A DNA stretch of 64,000 nt from assembly GCA_002721815.1 (NCBI GenBank), contig PBLQ01000045.1, positions 170,896 to 234,895 on the forward strand, read 5' to 3'. The position numbers and the translations under genes are program-made. The stretch comes from Myxococcales bacterium (GTDB lineage Bacteria; Myxococcota; UBA727; GCA-2721815). Below, one piece after another: positions 52,736 to 62,095 of the stretch (the first letter of the stretch is position 1; each line of letters starts with the position of its first letter). Below the pieces are notes generated by a model. The model worked only from the letters and a program-made list of their open reading frames with translations. It had not been told where the DNA came from and did not search any database.

Positions 52736-53617
52736 CTAAGATGCTTTTGCTGCTTCCGCACCCGAAATAATTTCAACGAGTTCAGTGGTGATGGCTGCCT
52801 GACGTGCACGGTTGTACTGTAAGGTCAGTTTATCCACCATCTCGCCAGCATTGCGTGTGGCGTTTTCCATAGCGGTCATCCGCGCCCCATGCTCGGAAGC
52901 TTGGGACTCCAACAATGCTTGGTACAGAGCCGTGGCAAAGTGGTTGCGCAACAACTGGTCGAGCACTTCTTGACGTTCTGGTTCGTAGTCGTGCTCTACG
53001 GGCATGGCTGTTTCAGGGAGTTCCTGAGGGTGAACGGGAAGAAGTGGCTTTTTGACCAAGTTCTGAGTCATCACGCTTTGAAATTCGTTGTAGATTAACC
53101 ACGCCCCATCCAAATGATCATCGAGGTAGTGGTCACAAATTTCCTGAGCGATTTCTTCTGCAGAATCAATATTGAGGTTGTCGAACACGCCTTCATGGTG
53201 AACGCGTACTTCGTAACCTTCGCGCTTAATGGCATCGTAGCCTTTTTTGCCGATACAAGAGATGCGGATTTCTTTGTAGTTGTCTTTGTTCTCTTGCAAG
53301 AATTTGAGCGCGCGTCGAACCACCGAAGAGTTAAACGCGCCGCACAAACCGCGGTCAGATGTCAAAACGATGAGTTCGACACTTTCTTTGACTTCTTTGT
53401 CCACCAACAATGGGTGCGGGGCCTCGCCGAGCATTTCTGCCCGTTTGGCCAAGCGCGCGATCATGCGATCGAGTTTTTGCCCGTAGGGGCGACAACCCAA
53501 AACACGTTCCTGCGCGCGCCGCAATTTGGCCGCCGAAACCATTTTCATGGCCTTGGTGGTTTTTTGAGTGGTTTTAACGCTTCGAATTCTTTTTCGAATG
53601 TCGCGTAATGACGCCAT
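52736..53617 (-). CDS. atpG: ATP synthase F1 subunit gamma
   Basis: Central-stalk subunit whose coiled coil turns inside the alpha/beta hexamer. 293 residues, normal. It has the N-terminal RKRIRSVKTTQKTTKAMKMVSAAKLRRAQ pattern (seen as TTQKTTKAMKMVSA), the middle SDRGLCGAFNSSVVRRA and the C-terminal ATRNAGEMVDKLTLQYNRARQAAITTELVEIISGAEA pattern (LQYNRARQAAITTEL). It lies 41 bases after atpA. Beta and epsilon genes do not follow. Confidence 0.95.
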   Translation of the reverse strand: MASLRDIRKRIRSVKTTQKTTKAMKMVSAAKLRRAQERVLGCRPYGQKLDRMIARLAKRAEMLGEAPHPLLVDKEVKESVELIVLTSDRGLCGAFNSSVVRRALKFLQENKDNYKEIRISCIGKKGYDAIKREGYEVRVHHEGVFDNLNIDSAEEIAQEICDHYLDDHLDGAWLIYNEFQSVMTQNLVKKPLLPVHPQELPETAMPVEHDYEPERQEVLDQLLRNHFATALYQALLESQASEHGARMTAMENATRNAGEMVDKLTLQYNRARQAAITTELVEIISGAEAAKAS

Positions 53618-53658
53618 AGGATAACTCCAAAAATTTGAAAGTTTCTAAACCTGTTTGA

Positions 53659-55245
53659 CTAAGCTTCGAGAACTTCTGCATCAAAAATGTCTGCGAACTC
53701 ACCGAGGGCAGCATTTAATTTGCCACGCAGTTCATCACCCACTTTGGCCTTTGGATTCTCACGAATCTCTTTGAGCAATTCAGGATGCTTGTTGCGCATG
53801 AATTCGATCACCTCGGTGGCGTAACGAACCACATCTTGTGGTTTGTAATAGCGAACCCAAGTGGCACGGTTTTCGCTGCTGCGAGGTTCGGTCGCCGCAA
53901 AGATCTGAACCACTTGCTCTTCCACCGGCAATGGCTGGTATTGGCCTTGCTTGAGGAGTTCGAACAAACGCTCACCTTTGGCGATTTGCTCTAAAGTGGC
54001 CTTGTCCAAATCAGAACCGAACTGAGCAAAAGCTGCCAATTCTTTGTACTGAGCCAAATCCAGGCGCATGGTACCAGCCAACTGCTTCATAGAAGCAATC
54101 TGCGCAGCACCACCCACACGAGAAACCGACAGACCCACGTTAATGGCAGGACGCTGTCCGGAGTTGAACAAGTCACTCTCCAAGTAAATCTGGCCATCGG
54201 TAATGGAAATCACGTTGGTTGGAATGTAGGCAGACACGTCACCAGCTTGGGTTTCGATGATGGGCAAAGCCGTCAAAGAACCGCCACCTTTTTTGATGTC
54301 AGGGAAGGACTTCAACTCTTCTTCGTTGCTGGTAATCTTAGCAGCACGCTCCAACAAGCGGCTGTGGAGATAGAACACGTCACCAGGATAAGCCTCACGC
54401 CCCGGAGGACGACGCAGCAACAATGAAAGTTCACGGTATGCAACAGCTTGCTTGGACAAATCATCATAAATGATCAGGGCATGCTCGCCATTGTCTCTCC
54501 AAAATTCGCCAATGGAGCAACCGGTGTAAGGCGCCAAGAACTGCATGGGGGCTGCATCGGAAGCACTCGCTGAAACAACAACGGTGTAGTCCATGGCACC
54601 GGAACGCTTCAAACGCTCCACCACTTGAGCCACGGTGGATTGCTTTTGCCCAATGGCAACGTAGATGCAACGCACGCCAGTGTTTTTTTGATTGATGATG
54701 GCATCGATGGCCACCGCGGTTTTACCGGTTTGACGGTCACCAATGATTAACTCACGCTGACCACGACCAATGGGCACCATGGCATCAATGGCTTTCAAGC
54801 CGGTTTGCATTGGCTCACCAACAGGCTCACGAGCAATAATGCCCGGGGCTTTGGTTTCGATACGGCGAGACTCTTCAGACTGAATAGGGCCTTGACCGTC
54901 GATGGGGTTCCCCAGACCGTCGAGCACACGACCCAAAACACCGTCGCCCACTTTAACGTCGGCAATACGACCAGTTCGGCGTACGTTATCACCTTCACGA
55001 ATGCCTACGTCACTACCCATAATACAGACACCGACGTTGTCTTCTTCAAGGTTCAACACCAAGCCTTGGGTGCCATCGGCGAACTCAACCAGCTCACCAG
55101 CTTGGGCCTTTTCCAAACCATACACACGGGCCACACCATCGCCCAAGGACAAAACGGTCCCCGTTTCTGCGACTTCGGTTCTTGCCTCGTAGTCCTTGAT
55201 TTGTGATTTAATAATGCGGGATATCTCTTCTGCTCGCAGTTCCAT
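53659..55245 (-). CDS. atpA: ATP synthase F1 subunit alpha
   Basis: Non-catalytic nucleotide-binding subunit of F1. 528 residues, slightly longer than the common 500-513. Walker [10 protein letters not shown] at 169-177, the visit-type segments [53 protein letters not shown] and the Arg finger in [12 protein letters not shown] are intact. It lies between atpH and atpG with short gaps, in the standard order b'-b-delta-alpha-gamma. Confidence 0.96.
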   Translation of the reverse strand: MELRAEEISRIIKSQIKDYEARTEVAETGTVLSLGDGVARVYGLEKAQAGELVEFADGTQGLVLNLEEDNVGVCIMGSDVGIREGDNVRRTGRIADVKVGDGVLGRVLDGLGNPIDGQGPIQSEESRRIETKAPGIIAREPVGEPMQTGLKAIDAMVPIGRGQRELIIGDRQTGKTAVAIDAIINQKNTGVRCIYVAIGQKQSTVAQVVERLKRSGAMDYTVVVSASASDAAPMQFLAPYTGCSIGEFWRDNGEHALIIYDDLSKQAVAYRELSLLLRRPPGREAYPGDVFYLHSRLLERAAKITSNEEELKSFPDIKKGGGSLTALPIIETQAGDVSAYIPTNVISITDGQIYLESDLFNSGQRPAINVGLSVSRVGGAAQIASMKQLAGTMRLDLAQYKELAAFAQFGSDLDKATLEQIAKGERLFELLKQGQYQPLPVEEQVVQIFAATEPRSSENRATWVRYYKPQDVVRYATEVIEFMRNKHPELLKEIRENPKAKVGDELRGKLNAALGEFADIFDAEVLEA

Positions 55246-55285
55246 GTTATGTCTCCATCGAAATCTCGATTAAAGTTAAAATCCT

Positions 55286-55825
55286 TTAGTTCACCAATTG
55301 ACGCTGCATTTCTTGCAGACGTGCTTTCAGAGAACCATCAAAAACCAATCCGCCAATTTGAGCGCGTACGCCACTCAAAAGGCTTTCGTCAATGTCGGTT
55401 TGAGCCAACACTGTTTTCCCCGTTCTTTTCTCAAGTCCGGTCACGATTTGTGCCAACCGATCTTCAGTGAGCGGTTGGGCGGAGCTGATGGTGGCACGCA
55501 GCCGGTTGGCCAAGCGATCCGCTTCACCAGAAAACGCCTCCAAGATGGCTTCGAGGGCCGTGATGCGTTCTTTTTCCACCAGCACCAACAAGATTTTGTG
55601 CGTTAAGGCATTCCACGATACGCTTTTGGACAAGCCTTCAACCACCGCAGTGCGCTCCTCCACGGAGAACACGGGGTTAAATATGATTTGTTTGAGTTCA
55701 TCGTTGCCATGAACCAACTTAAGAAAAGCGCTCAATTCGCTTTCCACCACATCGACCAAATTTTCTTCGCTGGCCACTTCGATCAGGGCCCGTGCGTATC
55801 TTCGTGCGACTTTTCCTTCAGACAT
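55286..55825 (-). CDS. atpH: ATP synthase F1 subunit delta
   Basis: Stator subunit (OSCP type) that connects F1 to the b stalk. 179 residues. ARRYARALIEVASEENLVDVV is the typical start, with the C-terminal pattern RLRATISSAQPLTEDRLAQIV and DESLLSGVRAQIGGLVFDGSLKARLQEM. It is placed between atpF and atpA, as expected. Confidence 0.94.
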   Translation of the reverse strand: MSEGKVARRYARALIEVASEENLVDVVESELSAFLKLVHGNDELKQIIFNPVFSVEERTAVVEGLSKSVSWNALTHKILLVLVEKERITALEAILEAFSGEADRLANRLRATISSAQPLTEDRLAQIVTGLEKRTGKTVLAQTDIDESLLSGVRAQIGGLVFDGSLKARLQEMQRQLVN

Positions 55826-55858
55826 TTGGTTGCCTCTATTCTAAATGGTTTGAACCGC

Positions 55859-56497
55859 TTAGGCTTGCGCCTGACGATTTAAATCTTCTAAAAAGGTTTC
55901 TTCTAAACGCGCCTGGTCAGACGCGTTTAAGGATTTCTCTAACTGCTCTTTGGCCAAGTCATAAGAGAGCTTGGCAGTTTCTGTTTGCAGCTGGGCCAAT
56001 GCTTTTTGCAGTTCCGCATCGATGGTGGCCTCAGTGTCTTTTTGCATCTTCTGAGCCGCGGATTCTGCCGATTGTTCGATGCGTTCAAACTCGGTCTGGC
56101 CCTGCGTGGAAAAGTCTTCTCGCATTTGCTTGAGTTCTTCGTCGAGTTTCGCCATGCGCTCTTCATACTTTCGTGCGTTGGCCTCTGCTTCTTTTTTGGC
56201 TTCACTGGCCTCATCGATGGCTTGACGGATGAGCTCCGAACGCTGCGCCAAGAAATCAGGCAGTTTTTTGGACATGATGAAGACGATGATCCCCACATAG
56301 ACAGCAAAGGAAACCATGACCCACCCCAATGCAGGGGCATGAATGCTTTCACTCAGCTCGATGTTGAAAATCGGCAAAGAAAACCAGTTGGTGACGTGGG
56401 GTTCGCCATGACCACCGCCGGCAGCCAGTGCGGAAGAAGCGGACAACCCGCTTAAAGCAAATGTGATTCCGAAAAGAACTTTGCGTAATGCCAACAT
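55859..56497 (-). CDS. atpF: ATP synthase F0 subunit b, with signal-like N terminus
   Basis: Peripheral-stalk subunit, 212 residues. The N terminus is signal-like (VLFGITFALSGLSASSALA), then a short periplasmic stretch with His/Gly, one membrane helix (about 57-76, LGWVMVSFAVYVGIIVFIM) and a long charged coiled coil (SEAKKEAEANARKYEERM, EELKQMREDFSTQGQ). The extra leader is common to b subunits of several deltaproteobacteria. It follows the b' gene by 23 bases. The b/b' pair implies a heterodimeric stalk. Confidence 0.9.
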   Translation of the reverse strand: MLALRKVLFGITFALSGLSASSALAAGGGHGEPHVTNWFSLPIFNIELSESIHAPALGWVMVSFAVYVGIIVFIMSKKLPDFLAQRSELIRQAIDEASEAKKEAEANARKYEERMAKLDEELKQMREDFSTQGQTEFERIEQSAESAAQKMQKDTEATIDAELQKALAQLQTETAKLSYDLAKEQLEKSLNASDQARLEETFLEDLNRQAQA

Positions 56498-56520
56498 GTT
56501 CTTTGACTCCTTAAGAAAAA

Positions 56521-56943
56521 TTAAAGGGCGCGACCCAATGCTTTGGCGGCCATTTCTTGTGCCAGGGTTTTGGCATCTTCGTTGAGTTGTGTTTGAGCCA
56601 CTTGAACCTGTGCCGCTAAGACGTCACGGGCCTCGTTGAGCTTCGCTTGGCTTTCTTGACGGGCCGCATCCATGATCACACGCTCGCGCTCTTTCGCCTT
56701 GTCCTTAAATACATTCAAGGACTCTCGGGCTTCTTGCCGGGCTTGAAGAATGCGATCTGCAATGATGGCGGCTTTTTGGTCTGCGTCTTCTCGGTATTGT
56801 TTGGCCTCGTCTTGTGCACCATCAATGCGACGCTCACGTGCATCAAAAAGTTCGAGCAATGGACGAAACAAAAACTGAGATAAGAGAACCATCAACACCA
56901 AAAACAAGGCGAGTTGAAGTAATATGGTGGCGTTAATTTCCAT
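56521..56943 (-). CDS. atpF: ATP synthase F0 subunit b' (second b)
   Basis: A 140-residue protein from the ATG at 56943; the longer frame to 57015 lacks homology and runs into the promoter region. One membrane helix at the start (NATILLQLALFLVLMVLLSQFLF) then RPLLELFDARERRIDGA and a coiled coil (DEAKQYREDADQKAAI, FKDKAKERERVIMDAARQ). This is the usual plan of b' in species with two b genes. It is the first gene of the F1 block. The 183 bases before it are shared with a divergent gene and must contain the operon promoter, which I could not pin down. Confidence 0.88.
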   Translation of the reverse strand: MEINATILLQLALFLVLMVLLSQFLFRPLLELFDARERRIDGAQDEAKQYREDADQKAAIIADRILQARQEARESLNVFKDKAKERERVIMDAARQESQAKLNEARDVLAAQVQVAQTQLNEDAKTLAQEMAAKALGRAL

Positions 56944-57125
56944 GTGAATCACTTCCGGGATCTGTGCGTTAACTACACAGGAATGAATGAACGTTCTGGG
57001 CTCTATCGGGGCCATATGGAGGCGTCAAGACATACAAATGGCCCCTTTCGCTTCTGGGGCAACATTTCGGGCTTTCATCGGGTCAAAAAAATCGATATGT
57101 ATGACAACAAAGGATATGATGGCGC

Positions 57126-57827
57126 ATGACAAACTCAAAACTACTCGTAATTACAGGACTTTTAGGTATCTTAGGGGGCAGCAGTCCCACCTGGGCCAAC
57201 GCCTCGGAGGCCTGCCCTAATTTTGAAGAAAAAATCAGAAAATGCATGGCGCTGCATGGTTCGGAGGCCCAGAGGTCTCACAACACGGCTTGGCGCAAAG
57301 CCCACCTTCCGGCCATGATCCAAGAAGACTACGGTTTTACGCTTATTTACCTCGATGAATCCATCGAAAGGCCCATCGCCGCGCAAATGAACGGAATTCG
57401 CCTCATGCGCGTCCTTTCGCAAGGGCAACTCGAACAAGTGGCCCAATGCCCATCCGTCCAAGACGATGCATTGACAGCCGCTTCAGACCCAAAGGCCAAG
57501 AGCGAAAAGCTTTGGGCCGAGGTTCGACTTCCTGAACAATTTCAAGAGCTTTGCGGTCTTTCCATGGCTTACGTTGAGCTCGACGATCACCTGGGTGCCG
57601 AAAACCAAGTCATCTCCGTGGCCCCTGAAGGCATGCTGCTCAAAAGCGGCCCAGGGCTGTTTTGGATCTCCGTACAACCCGCTAATTTCTTCCCAGAATT
57701 CAGAATGGTCTGGCAATCCTCCTACCGGGTGGCCCCCACCATTTCGCACTCCAGCTCGGGCTCAAGCCGCAAAGTGAACAAGAGATCTCCAAAAAGAAAA
57801 AAGGCCAGCAAGCGTAAGAAACGTTAG
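57126..57827 (+). CDS. Secreted protein with basic C-terminal tail
   Basis: I do not recognise this 233-residue protein. It has a signal peptide (LLVITGLLGILGGSSPTWA) followed by a domain with four Cys (CPNFEEKIRKCMALHG, VAQCPSVQ, ELCGLSMAY), so disulfides are likely. The C terminus is a low-complexity tail of Ser then Lys/Arg (KVNKRSPKRKKASKRKKR), which could bind nucleic acid, lipopolysaccharide or peptidoglycan. It diverges from the ATP synthase operon across 183 bases and ends 160 bases before the next lipoprotein gene. Confidence 0.65.
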   Translation: MTNSKLLVITGLLGILGGSSPTWANASEACPNFEEKIRKCMALHGSEAQRSHNTAWRKAHLPAMIQEDYGFTLIYLDESIERPIAAQMNGIRLMRVLSQGQLEQVAQCPSVQDDALTAASDPKAKSEKLWAEVRLPEQFQELCGLSMAYVELDDHLGAENQVISVAPEGMLLKSGPGLFWISVQPANFFPEFRMVWQSSYRVAPTISHSSSGSSRKVNKRSPKRKKASKRKKR

Positions 57828-57986
57828 TTCCTAATACTTTTTAATGGTTTAGACCCATCTTGGGCCCCAGTTCGTACCGCCAATTAAAAGTCGGTCAAAA
57901 GGGGGATATAAGCGCCAAAACGGTGCTAAAAAGGCTATAATTTGCAAAGACTATGGCTCCAACACCCAATCGACAGGCCCAGCATC

Positions 57987-59957
57987 ATGAGACAAACATT
58001 TATCTTCGCGCTTTTCTTAGTGACTTTCATTGTGGGCTGCAGCGATACCATGGTGATCGTTCGAGAACAGGAAATCCCCCAAAAAGACGATGGTGAAGGC
58101 TGTGTGGTGAACGCAGAATGCGAATCCGGACGTTGCGTGGATGGCGTTTGTGTGGATACCGGCTGCCAGATCGATGATGATTGCCTGATCCACTTGGGTG
58201 AGATTTGCGTCTTGGGTGAATGTGTTCCTTCCGATGACTTTGCTTGCCAGGGTGATCAGAGCCCGCTGATCAATGTCACTCCGTTGGCCGTGTCCTTCGG
58301 TGAAGTGGCTTTGGGTAACGAAATAGAAGAGATTGTCACCATTGAAAACCTGGGTTTTTGTTTACTCACTTTACAGGGCGTTGGTCTGGCGGACGATGCC
58401 GACGATGCTTTCTCCTGCGAACCTTGCGACGTCACTTCATACCCTCAACGCATTCCCCCTGAGCGCTCCTTAGATATTACCGTGCGTTACAGCCCCACCG
58501 AAGCAGGCGAAGCAGAATCACAACTCCTGATTCGCTCCGACGACACCAGCGCTGGCGATGAAGGACTGGTGGCCGTAGAGCTTTTTGCGTCCTACTCCGG
58601 CCAACCCGTTTTAGACTTGCAACCCACGGACCTCAATTTTGGGTACGTCCCCTATCAAGCAGGCGCCTCTGAAGGCAACAGTGCCACCGAAGTGATTCGC
58701 GTCAAAAATGCGGGCACAGGAAATGCGGTTTTACATATTGAACGTATTTTACTCGACAATGGAGCGAACTTTGCGCTGGTTGAAGACGAAGCATTACTCG
58801 TGGACGGTGCCGCCATTTCTGAAAGCAACCCGCTCTTGCTCAGCCCGGAACAATACGTGGATGTCAGCGTGAAGTTTTCACCTACCGAAAACCGCGACTA
58901 CAGCGATGAGTTGGTGGTGCGCGCACATCACGGGGACCCTGCGGGCACCATTCGCGCGACCGCCAATCTTTCTGGCTCCTCATTAGGCCCAGCCTTGATT
59001 TCCGTTCAGCCCGCTGAACTTCAGTTCCGTGACGAGGACGGTGATCCGATTTCTGTGGGCATGGTGGGCTATCAACAACTCACCATTTCCAATCAAGGGC
59101 AATCTGCACTGACCGCCCAGTTGGCCCTTTCCGATTCCGCAGGTGTCTTTTCGGTCTCTCCGCCCATCTTGCCCCCCGTTGCCGCCGGCGGCACCGTGCT
59201 GGTGAGTGTCTTTTTCAACCCTACGGAACCCAGCGACCCTGCCAATCAAACCGATCCTCAAACCTCCACTGACGGTTTTTTGAACATTACCAGTAATGAT
59301 GAAACCAACGTGCTCACCACGGTCCCACTGCACGGCTGGGCCAAAGGCGGTGACTTCAACGACGTCTTGAAGCTAGAAATGAACTTTGAGCGTGGTGACA
59401 GCGATATGTGGGGCACGGATCTCCGGGAAGTGGACTTAGAACTCGTGGGCATGTACGGCGCCTGCCGGGTTAACCGTAACTATAACTCAGACGGTCAAAT
59501 CGACAGCAGCCAAGACCCTTGTGCGGCCTGGAACGACTACGGCGCCGAAGGACACGTTCAACATTTCAACGGCGACCGTCGCGAAACCATTACGTTAGAC
59601 TTTTTGAACTACGATGACGATACCGCCAATGGCACCGTTTTTATTGGTCGTATTCACTACCACGAAGACTGCAAAAACTTACCCAGCGGTATTTTGGGTG
59701 ACCTGTTAGGCATTGGCACCAGCATCTTGGGCAGCGTCATTGGGGCCAGTGCGGGCATACCAGTGGGCATCGACCCCAACACCGTCAGCGATTTGATTAC
59801 CCAAAACTGTTGGAGTTTTGGCTCGAGCCTCACCACGGTCAAAGTGTTGGTGAACAATGAAGAAATCGCTGCACCCCAATTTCGCCTCAATGATAAAGGG
59901 GACACCCACGACATTGTTCGTATCCAACGACTAAACGGTCAGTTTATTTTGGAATAA
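57987..59957 (+). CDS. Choice-of-anchor-D (ASH-type) surface lipoprotein 1
   Basis: A 656-residue lipoprotein from the ATG at 57987 (signal MRQTFIFALFLVTFIVGC; the longer frame from 57942 adds polar residues). After the lipobox comes a Cys-rich module (CVVNAECESGRC, CQIDDDC, CVLGEC). Then about three immunoglobulin-like repeats of the ASPM-SPD2-Hydin / choice-of-anchor-D type follow (about 105-460), each starting with patterns like VTPLAVSFGEVALGNE, LQPTDLNFGYVP and VQPAELQFRDED. A C-terminal domain (about 470-656) is unassigned and holds a Gly-rich hydrophobic stretch (LLGIGTSILGSVIGASAG). It is probably an outer-surface adhesive or structural protein. The next gene encodes a relative 5 bases downstream. 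Confidence 0.82.
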   Translation: MRQTFIFALFLVTFIVGCSDTMVIVREQEIPQKDDGEGCVVNAECESGRCVDGVCVDTGCQIDDDCLIHLGEICVLGECVPSDDFACQGDQSPLINVTPLAVSFGEVALGNEIEEIVTIENLGFCLLTLQGVGLADDADDAFSCEPCDVTSYPQRIPPERSLDITVRYSPTEAGEAESQLLIRSDDTSAGDEGLVAVELFASYSGQPVLDLQPTDLNFGYVPYQAGASEGNSATEVIRVKNAGTGNAVLHIERILLDNGANFALVEDEALLVDGAAISESNPLLLSPEQYVDVSVKFSPTENRDYSDELVVRAHHGDPAGTIRATANLSGSSLGPALISVQPAELQFRDEDGDPISVGMVGYQQLTISNQGQSALTAQLALSDSAGVFSVSPPILPPVAAGGTVLVSVFFNPTEPSDPANQTDPQTSTDGFLNITSNDETNVLTTVPLHGWAKGGDFNDVLKLEMNFERGDSDMWGTDLREVDLELVGMYGACRVNRNYNSDGQIDSSQDPCAAWNDYGAEGHVQHFNGDRRETITLDFLNYDDDTANGTVFIGRIHYHEDCKNLPSGILGDLLGIGTSILGSVIGASAGIPVGIDPNTVSDLITQNCWSFGSSLTTVKVLVNNEEIAAPQFRLNDKGDTHDIVRIQRLNGQFILE

Positions 59958-59962
59958 GTTTT

Positions 59963-62095
59963 ATGACGCTACTCGCACCACAACCCTTTCGGCCTAAAAG
60001 CGCTCAACTGCTGAGCGGGCTGATGTTTTGTTGGGTGCTCCTGTCCAGCGCTGCGTGCCAAGAAGATGGTGCCTCAGTTAACTGCACCGCGAACCCAGAA
60101 CAATGTGGAATTGACGTCGAAGCAGTGCCTGCACGCCTCTACGTGGACCCTCCATTTGGACTGGGGTTCGGTTGCGTGTTGATGGGCTGCGATGAAGCAA
60201 AAATCCTCACCCTAGAAAACCGTGGCGGTGGACAACTGGCCATCACTTCAGTTCGGTTTAAAGAAGGTTCTTCCGAGGACTTTAGTTTTGCGCTGTACAA
60301 CGATGAAGAAGATCCGGCTGATGAAGCGCTGGAACATCCCACCATTGAAAAGCCGCTCAAGATCAAAGACAGCCGTACAAAAGCGTTGTCTGTGACGTAC
60401 AAACCCACCGATGGCATTGCAGATGAGGCGGTTCTCATCATCGATGCCCACGACGCATCGCTTCCTTATCAGGACAGTGTTTTGACCACGGTAGAAGTTC
60501 CTTTACGCTCACGCGTTTTGGGCAGTGTGGCTTTTGTGCCTTCGACCGATACGATTAACTTTGGCTATGTGGCGCCTGATGAAACAGGCCAAGCCATTTT
60601 AACCTTGGAGAACACCAGCGAAAACGATGCGGTACTCACGCTCGCCGCCCTCAATCTCACCGACGAAAATGATGCTTTCGCATTCACATTCCCTGAAAAC
60701 CCACACGCGAACCCCGGCGATGTCATTGAAGTGGCGCTATCCTTTACCCCCAGCGAATACCAGGACTACGAAGGACAACTCACCGTCGCTACCAATGATA
60801 CCGCCCAACCGTTGATCGCAGTGGATTTGCGAGGCACGGCCTTTTCTGAGCCAGGCATCAGAATCACCCCGTCGGTTGGCCAAGGCATCGACTTTGGTGC
60901 AGTTCGTTTTGGTGAAACAGATGTTTGGGAGCTTCAACTTTATAATGCGGGGGGCGCGCCGCTCACCGTCACGCCCTCTATCTCCGCTTTAGGGGATACA
61001 GATCCGAATGTCTTTCATATGGGCAGCACCAGCGGAGAGGCTTTGGCCGAGATCGCCCCGCTCGAGAGCACCGTCCTCTCAGTCTACGCGACCCCAGCAG
61101 GTGGTGGGGCACAAGAAGGGGTTTTACAACTGGAAACCACCGATCCCAACAACCCGCTGATCACGGTCACCTTGGCAGTTTTTGGAAATGCACCAATGGC
61201 TGAGTACAGCATCGAAGATATTGATTTTGGTAACGTGGTCATGGGATGGCAAAGCGATGTGGTGGAGGTGACAATTGGCAACACCGGTACCGGGGACCTC
61301 ACCATTTTTTCGTACGACTTCGAAATTGGTTCTTCACCTCAAATCATGCTCGGCTCAGCGCCGGATCTCCCTGTTAAAATCAGTCCTGACGACGATCCCA
61401 TCTCTTTCGCATTTTTCTTAAACGGCCAGAGCCTGGGGCCCGCGAACGCCACTTTCCTTCTTCAAACCGATGCCATTGATTATAGCACCGCGCGCTTGGA
61501 TTTAACCGGACAAGTGGTCTCGTGTATCGACGGCTGCCCGGTGGCAAACGGAACCCCTTCATGCGAAGCAGGGTACTGCGCTATCGGGTCATGCGCTGAG
61601 GGTTACCATGATACGAATGTGGCCTTTGCAGATGGTTGTGAATGCCAAGAAGAACGAAATGGTGATGATATCGGCGGCAATTGCTCCGACAAACGCGACC
61701 TGGGCAACCTGGGAGATGATTGCTCTGACCACGCCCACAGCGTGACCGTCACCGGCAACCTGCACGACGCCGAAGATACCGATTTGTACTATGTTAAAAT
61801 GGAAGATGCCGGCAGTGTGATTTGTGATACCTTTGGAGACTCCTTTCGCGCCAAGGTCGAGCTTATCAGCGCCCCACCTGGCCTGGCCCTGTGTGTGAAC
61901 ATTCGCGCCTCAGGCTCTGGGTGCGGTGGGTATACTGATTATTATGACCCCAGTTATTGCGGTCAAAACAGCTATTCATCAAACGGCAGCTGGTCTTCAG
62001 ACGATGACAAAGAGGTTGTGGCCTGGGTGGTCTGGAAACCTGATGCCACACCTATTTGTACGAATTACCAAATTAAGTTTCGTGCGGATGACTAA
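59963..62095 (+). CDS. Choice-of-anchor-D (ASH-type) surface lipoprotein 2
   Basis: A 710-residue exported protein (signal FCWVLLSSAAC, probable lipobox). It is related to the preceding gene and lies 5 bases after it, so the pair is one transcript. About four ASH-type repeats (roughly 50-530) begin with YVDPPFGLGFGCVLMG, DTINFGYVAPDETG, GIDFGAVRFGETD and DIDFGNVVMGWQSD. A Cys-rich module (CIDGCPVANGTPSCEAGYC, written in parts: CIDGCPV, CEAGYC) and a C-terminal beta-sandwich (about 590-710), with DTDLYYVKMEDAG as in pre-peptidase domains, follow. It is probably displayed on the cell surface. It overlaps the convergent transporter gene by four bases. Confidence 0.82.
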   Translation: MTLLAPQPFRPKSAQLLSGLMFCWVLLSSAACQEDGASVNCTANPEQCGIDVEAVPARLYVDPPFGLGFGCVLMGCDEAKILTLENRGGGQLAITSVRFKEGSSEDFSFALYNDEEDPADEALEHPTIEKPLKIKDSRTKALSVTYKPTDGIADEAVLIIDAHDASLPYQDSVLTTVEVPLRSRVLGSVAFVPSTDTINFGYVAPDETGQAILTLENTSENDAVLTLAALNLTDENDAFAFTFPENPHANPGDVIEVALSFTPSEYQDYEGQLTVATNDTAQPLIAVDLRGTAFSEPGIRITPSVGQGIDFGAVRFGETDVWELQLYNAGGAPLTVTPSISALGDTDPNVFHMGSTSGEALAEIAPLESTVLSVYATPAGGGAQEGVLQLETTDPNNPLITVTLAVFGNAPMAEYSIEDIDFGNVVMGWQSDVVEVTIGNTGTGDLTIFSYDFEIGSSPQIMLGSAPDLPVKISPDDDPISFAFFLNGQSLGPANATFLLQTDAIDYSTARLDLTGQVVSCIDGCPVANGTPSCEAGYCAIGSCAEGYHDTNVAFADGCECQEERNGDDIGGNCSDKRDLGNLGDDCSDHAHSVTVTGNLHDAEDTDLYYVKMEDAGSVICDTFGDSFRAKVELISAPPGLALCVNIRASGSGCGGYTDYYDPSYCGQNSYSSNGSWSSDDDKEVVAWVVWKPDATPICTNYQIKFRADD

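Noticed and set aside
57943..57986. Upstream start for the first choice-of-anchor-D protein
   Set aside because: It would place 15 polar residues before the lipoprotein signal; the ATG at 57987 gives a normal signal peptide.
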